Source of the DNA: Betaproteobacteria bacterium
GTDB lineage: Bacteria > Pseudomonadota > Gammaproteobacteria > Burkholderiales > Burkholderiaceae_C
NCBI GenBank assembly: GCA_005882155.1
Contig: VBCQ01000443.1
Coordinates: 1-15,267 of the forward strand
Length of the DNA stretch: 15,267 nt
Reading direction: 5' to 3'
The notes beneath the pieces were generated by a model. It was not told where the DNA came from. It worked only from the letters and a program-made list of their open reading frames with translations, and searched no databases. Within the stretch, counting starts at the first letter, position 1. Every line of letters begins with the position of its first letter. The translations under genes and the position numbers were made by a program. Of this stretch, positions 14,185 to 15,267 are shown one piece after another.

Positions 14185-15057
14185 ATGAAGTTGCTGCGAC
14201 ATGGCGCCAAGGGCGCCGAGAAACCCGCTCTGCTCGACGCGCAAGGCCGCGTGCGCGACCTGTCCGGCGTGCTCAACGACCCGAGCGACATCAACGCCGA
14301 GACGCTCGCGCCGGCAAGCCTCGCGCTGCTCGGCGACATCGACCCCGACAGCCTGCCGCTGGTCGCAACGCCGGGGCGCATCGCGCCGCCGTGGAGCGGC
14401 ATGGGGAAATTCGTCTGCGTCGGTCTCAACTACGCCGACCATGCGGCCGAGTCGGGCGTGCCGGTGCCGAGCGAGCCGGTGCTGTTCATGAAGACGACGA
14501 GCGCGTTGATCGGCTGCAACGACCCGGTCGTGCTGCCGCAGGGCTCGATCAAGACCGACTGGGAAGTCGAGCTCGGCGTGGTCATCGGCAGCAAGGCGCG
14601 CTACGTGTCCGAGGCCGATGCGCTCTCGCATGTGGCGGGCTACTGCATCGTCAACGACTTGTCCGAGCGCGAGTACCAGCTCGAGCGCGGCGGGCAGTGG
14701 GACAAGGGCAAGGGCTGCGACACCTTCGGCCCGGTCGGCCCGTGGCTCGTCACGCGCGACGAGGTGAGCGACCCGCAGGCGCTCGATATGTGGCTCGAAG
14801 TCAACGGCCGGCGCTTCCAGAACGGCAGCACCCGAACGATGGTGTTCGGCGTCGCGACGCTGGTGAGCTACATCAGCCGCTTCATGACCCTGTACCCCGG
14901 CGACCTGATCAGCACCGGCACGCCGCCCGGCGTCGGCCTCGGGCAGAAGCCGCCGCTCTACCTGAAGCCGGGCGACGAGATGCGATTGGCGATCGCCGGC
15001 CTCGGCGAGCAGCGGCAACGCGTGCACGCGTGGAACGCGGCGTTGATCGATGAATAA
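14185..15057 (+). CDS. Fumarylacetoacetate hydrolase-family protein, probable 2,4-diketo-3-deoxy acid hydrolase
   Basis: This 290-residue FAH-family enzyme cleaves or hydrates beta-diketo acids with a bound divalent metal. A short N-terminal segment (1-70) precedes the catalytic fold. Motifs include GKFVCVGLNYADHAAE (74-89), the metal ligands Glu127 and Glu129 in DWEVELGVVIG and Asp158 in VNDLSER, KGKGCDTFGPVGPWLVT (174-190) and STGTPPGVG (243-251). Proteins of this type are often labelled ureidoglycolate lyase. Beside a fuconate-type dehydrogenase, hydrolysis of 2,4-diketo-3-deoxy-L-fuconate or a similar acid to pyruvate and a hydroxy acid (lactate) is more likely. AAGGA lies five bases before the ATG. 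Its 3' end overlaps the next gene by eight bases, indicating coupling. The substrate is inferred. Confidence 0.9.
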   Translation: MKLLRHGAKGAEKPALLDAQGRVRDLSGVLNDPSDINAETLAPASLALLGDIDPDSLPLVATPGRIAPPWSGMGKFVCVGLNYADHAAESGVPVPSEPVLFMKTTSALIGCNDPVVLPQGSIKTDWEVELGVVIGSKARYVSEADALSHVAGYCIVNDLSEREYQLERGGQWDKGKGCDTFGPVGPWLVTRDEVSDPQALDMWLEVNGRRFQNGSTRTMVFGVATLVSYISRFMTLYPGDLISTGTPPGVGLGQKPPLYLKPGDEMRLAIAGLGEQRQRVHAWNAALIDE

Positions 15058-15267
15058 CGCGCCGGTCATTCGCATTCATCCGGCCGACGATGTCGTCATC
15101 GCGCGCCGGCAATTGCTGTCGGGCACCGTGCTGCCGGGCGAGGGCGTAACAGTGATCGGGCTCATTCCGCCCGGCCACAAAGTCGCGGTGCGCGCGATTC
15201 CCGCCGGCGCACCGGTGCGCCGCTACAACCAGATCATCGGCAGCGCCAAGCAAGACATCGCGCCGGG
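15050..15267 (+). CDS. UxaA-family (altronate dehydratase-like) protein, 5' part only
   Basis: The gene runs off the window, leaving 72 complete codons. The visible residues match the N-terminal SAF domain of UxaA-type sugar-acid dehydratases: IRIHPADDVVIARRQL, then a GLIPPGHKVAVRAI segment and YNQIIGSAKQDIAPG, where the expected conserved His, Lys, Tyr and Gly residues are present. Full-length UxaA proteins remove water from a sugar acid to give a 2-keto-3-deoxy acid, which would feed the dehydrogenase two genes upstream. Some genomes encode the SAF part as a separate small protein of about 100 residues, and this window cannot decide that. The ATG overlaps the end of the preceding gene by eight bases. 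The family call is fairly sure; the substrate is unknown. Confidence 0.8.
   Translation, partial: MNNAPVIRIHPADDVVIARRQLLSGTVLPGEGVTVIGLIPPGHKVAVRAIPAGAPVRRYNQIIGSAKQDIAP

Noticed and set aside
1..15267. CRISPR arrays, tRNA or rRNA genes, insertion sequences, prophage genes
   Set aside because: Looked for on both strands. No regularly spaced repeats, tRNA-like cloverleaf, transposase motif or phage protein was recognised.

Overview
The window comes from a high-GC proteobacterium, most likely a betaproteobacterium of the order Burkholderiales close to the Leptothrix/Rubrivivax/Methylibium or Comamonadaceae lineages. The evidence is the strong G/C bias at third codon positions, the argS-SPOR-dsbA gene order, the lptA-lptB-rpoN order, and a GC-rich dispersed-type repeat of the kind scattered through those genomes. 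This placement rests on recognised gene order and protein style, not on a search.

Left part, plus strand (159-7566). A housekeeping and envelope block encodes arginyl-tRNA synthetase, a membrane-anchored SPOR-domain (FtsN-like) protein and a periplasmic DsbA oxidase. A GC-rich hairpin repeat follows. Then come lptA and lptB (lipopolysaccharide export to the outer membrane), rpoN (sigma-54) and a THUMP-domain class I RNA methyltransferase. Genes from lptA to the methyltransferase are tightly packed or overlapping and look like one transcription unit.

Middle part, minus strand (12442 down to 7563). A five-gene run reads leftward: a FadD-type long-chain acyl-CoA ligase, MTA/SAH nucleosidase (mtnN), a conserved hypothetical membrane protein, rsmE (16S rRNA m3U methyltransferase) and an MFS transporter. 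Gaps are 17 nt or less, so it is probably one operon driven from upstream of fadD. Its last gene converges on the RNA methyltransferase gene with stop codons that share a CTAG palindrome.

Right part, plus strand (12664 to the end). Divergent from fadD is a catabolic gene cluster: a FadR-subfamily GntR regulator, an NAD-type short-chain dehydrogenase, a fumarylacetoacetate-hydrolase-family enzyme, and the start of a UxaA (altronate dehydratase-like) gene cut by the window end. The combination fits a non-phosphorylative sugar-acid pathway of the L-fucose/L-rhamnose type, in which a 2-keto-3-deoxy acid is oxidised and then hydrolysed to pyruvate plus a hydroxy acid. The exact sugar cannot be fixed from this sequence.

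The 221-bp divergent spacer between fadD and the GntR gene is the richest regulatory stretch. It holds a 42-bp near-perfect palindrome placed like an activator or repressor site for fadD, a second GC-rich hairpin, a sigma-70-like promoter, and a FadR/GntR-style operator just upstream of the regulator gene. No RNA gene, CRISPR array, insertion sequence or phage gene was seen. Most genes belong to well-known families, and I did not find a clear candidate for a wholly new system. The best leads are the palindrome, the unusual operon partners and the rearranged lpt/rpoN neighbourhood.
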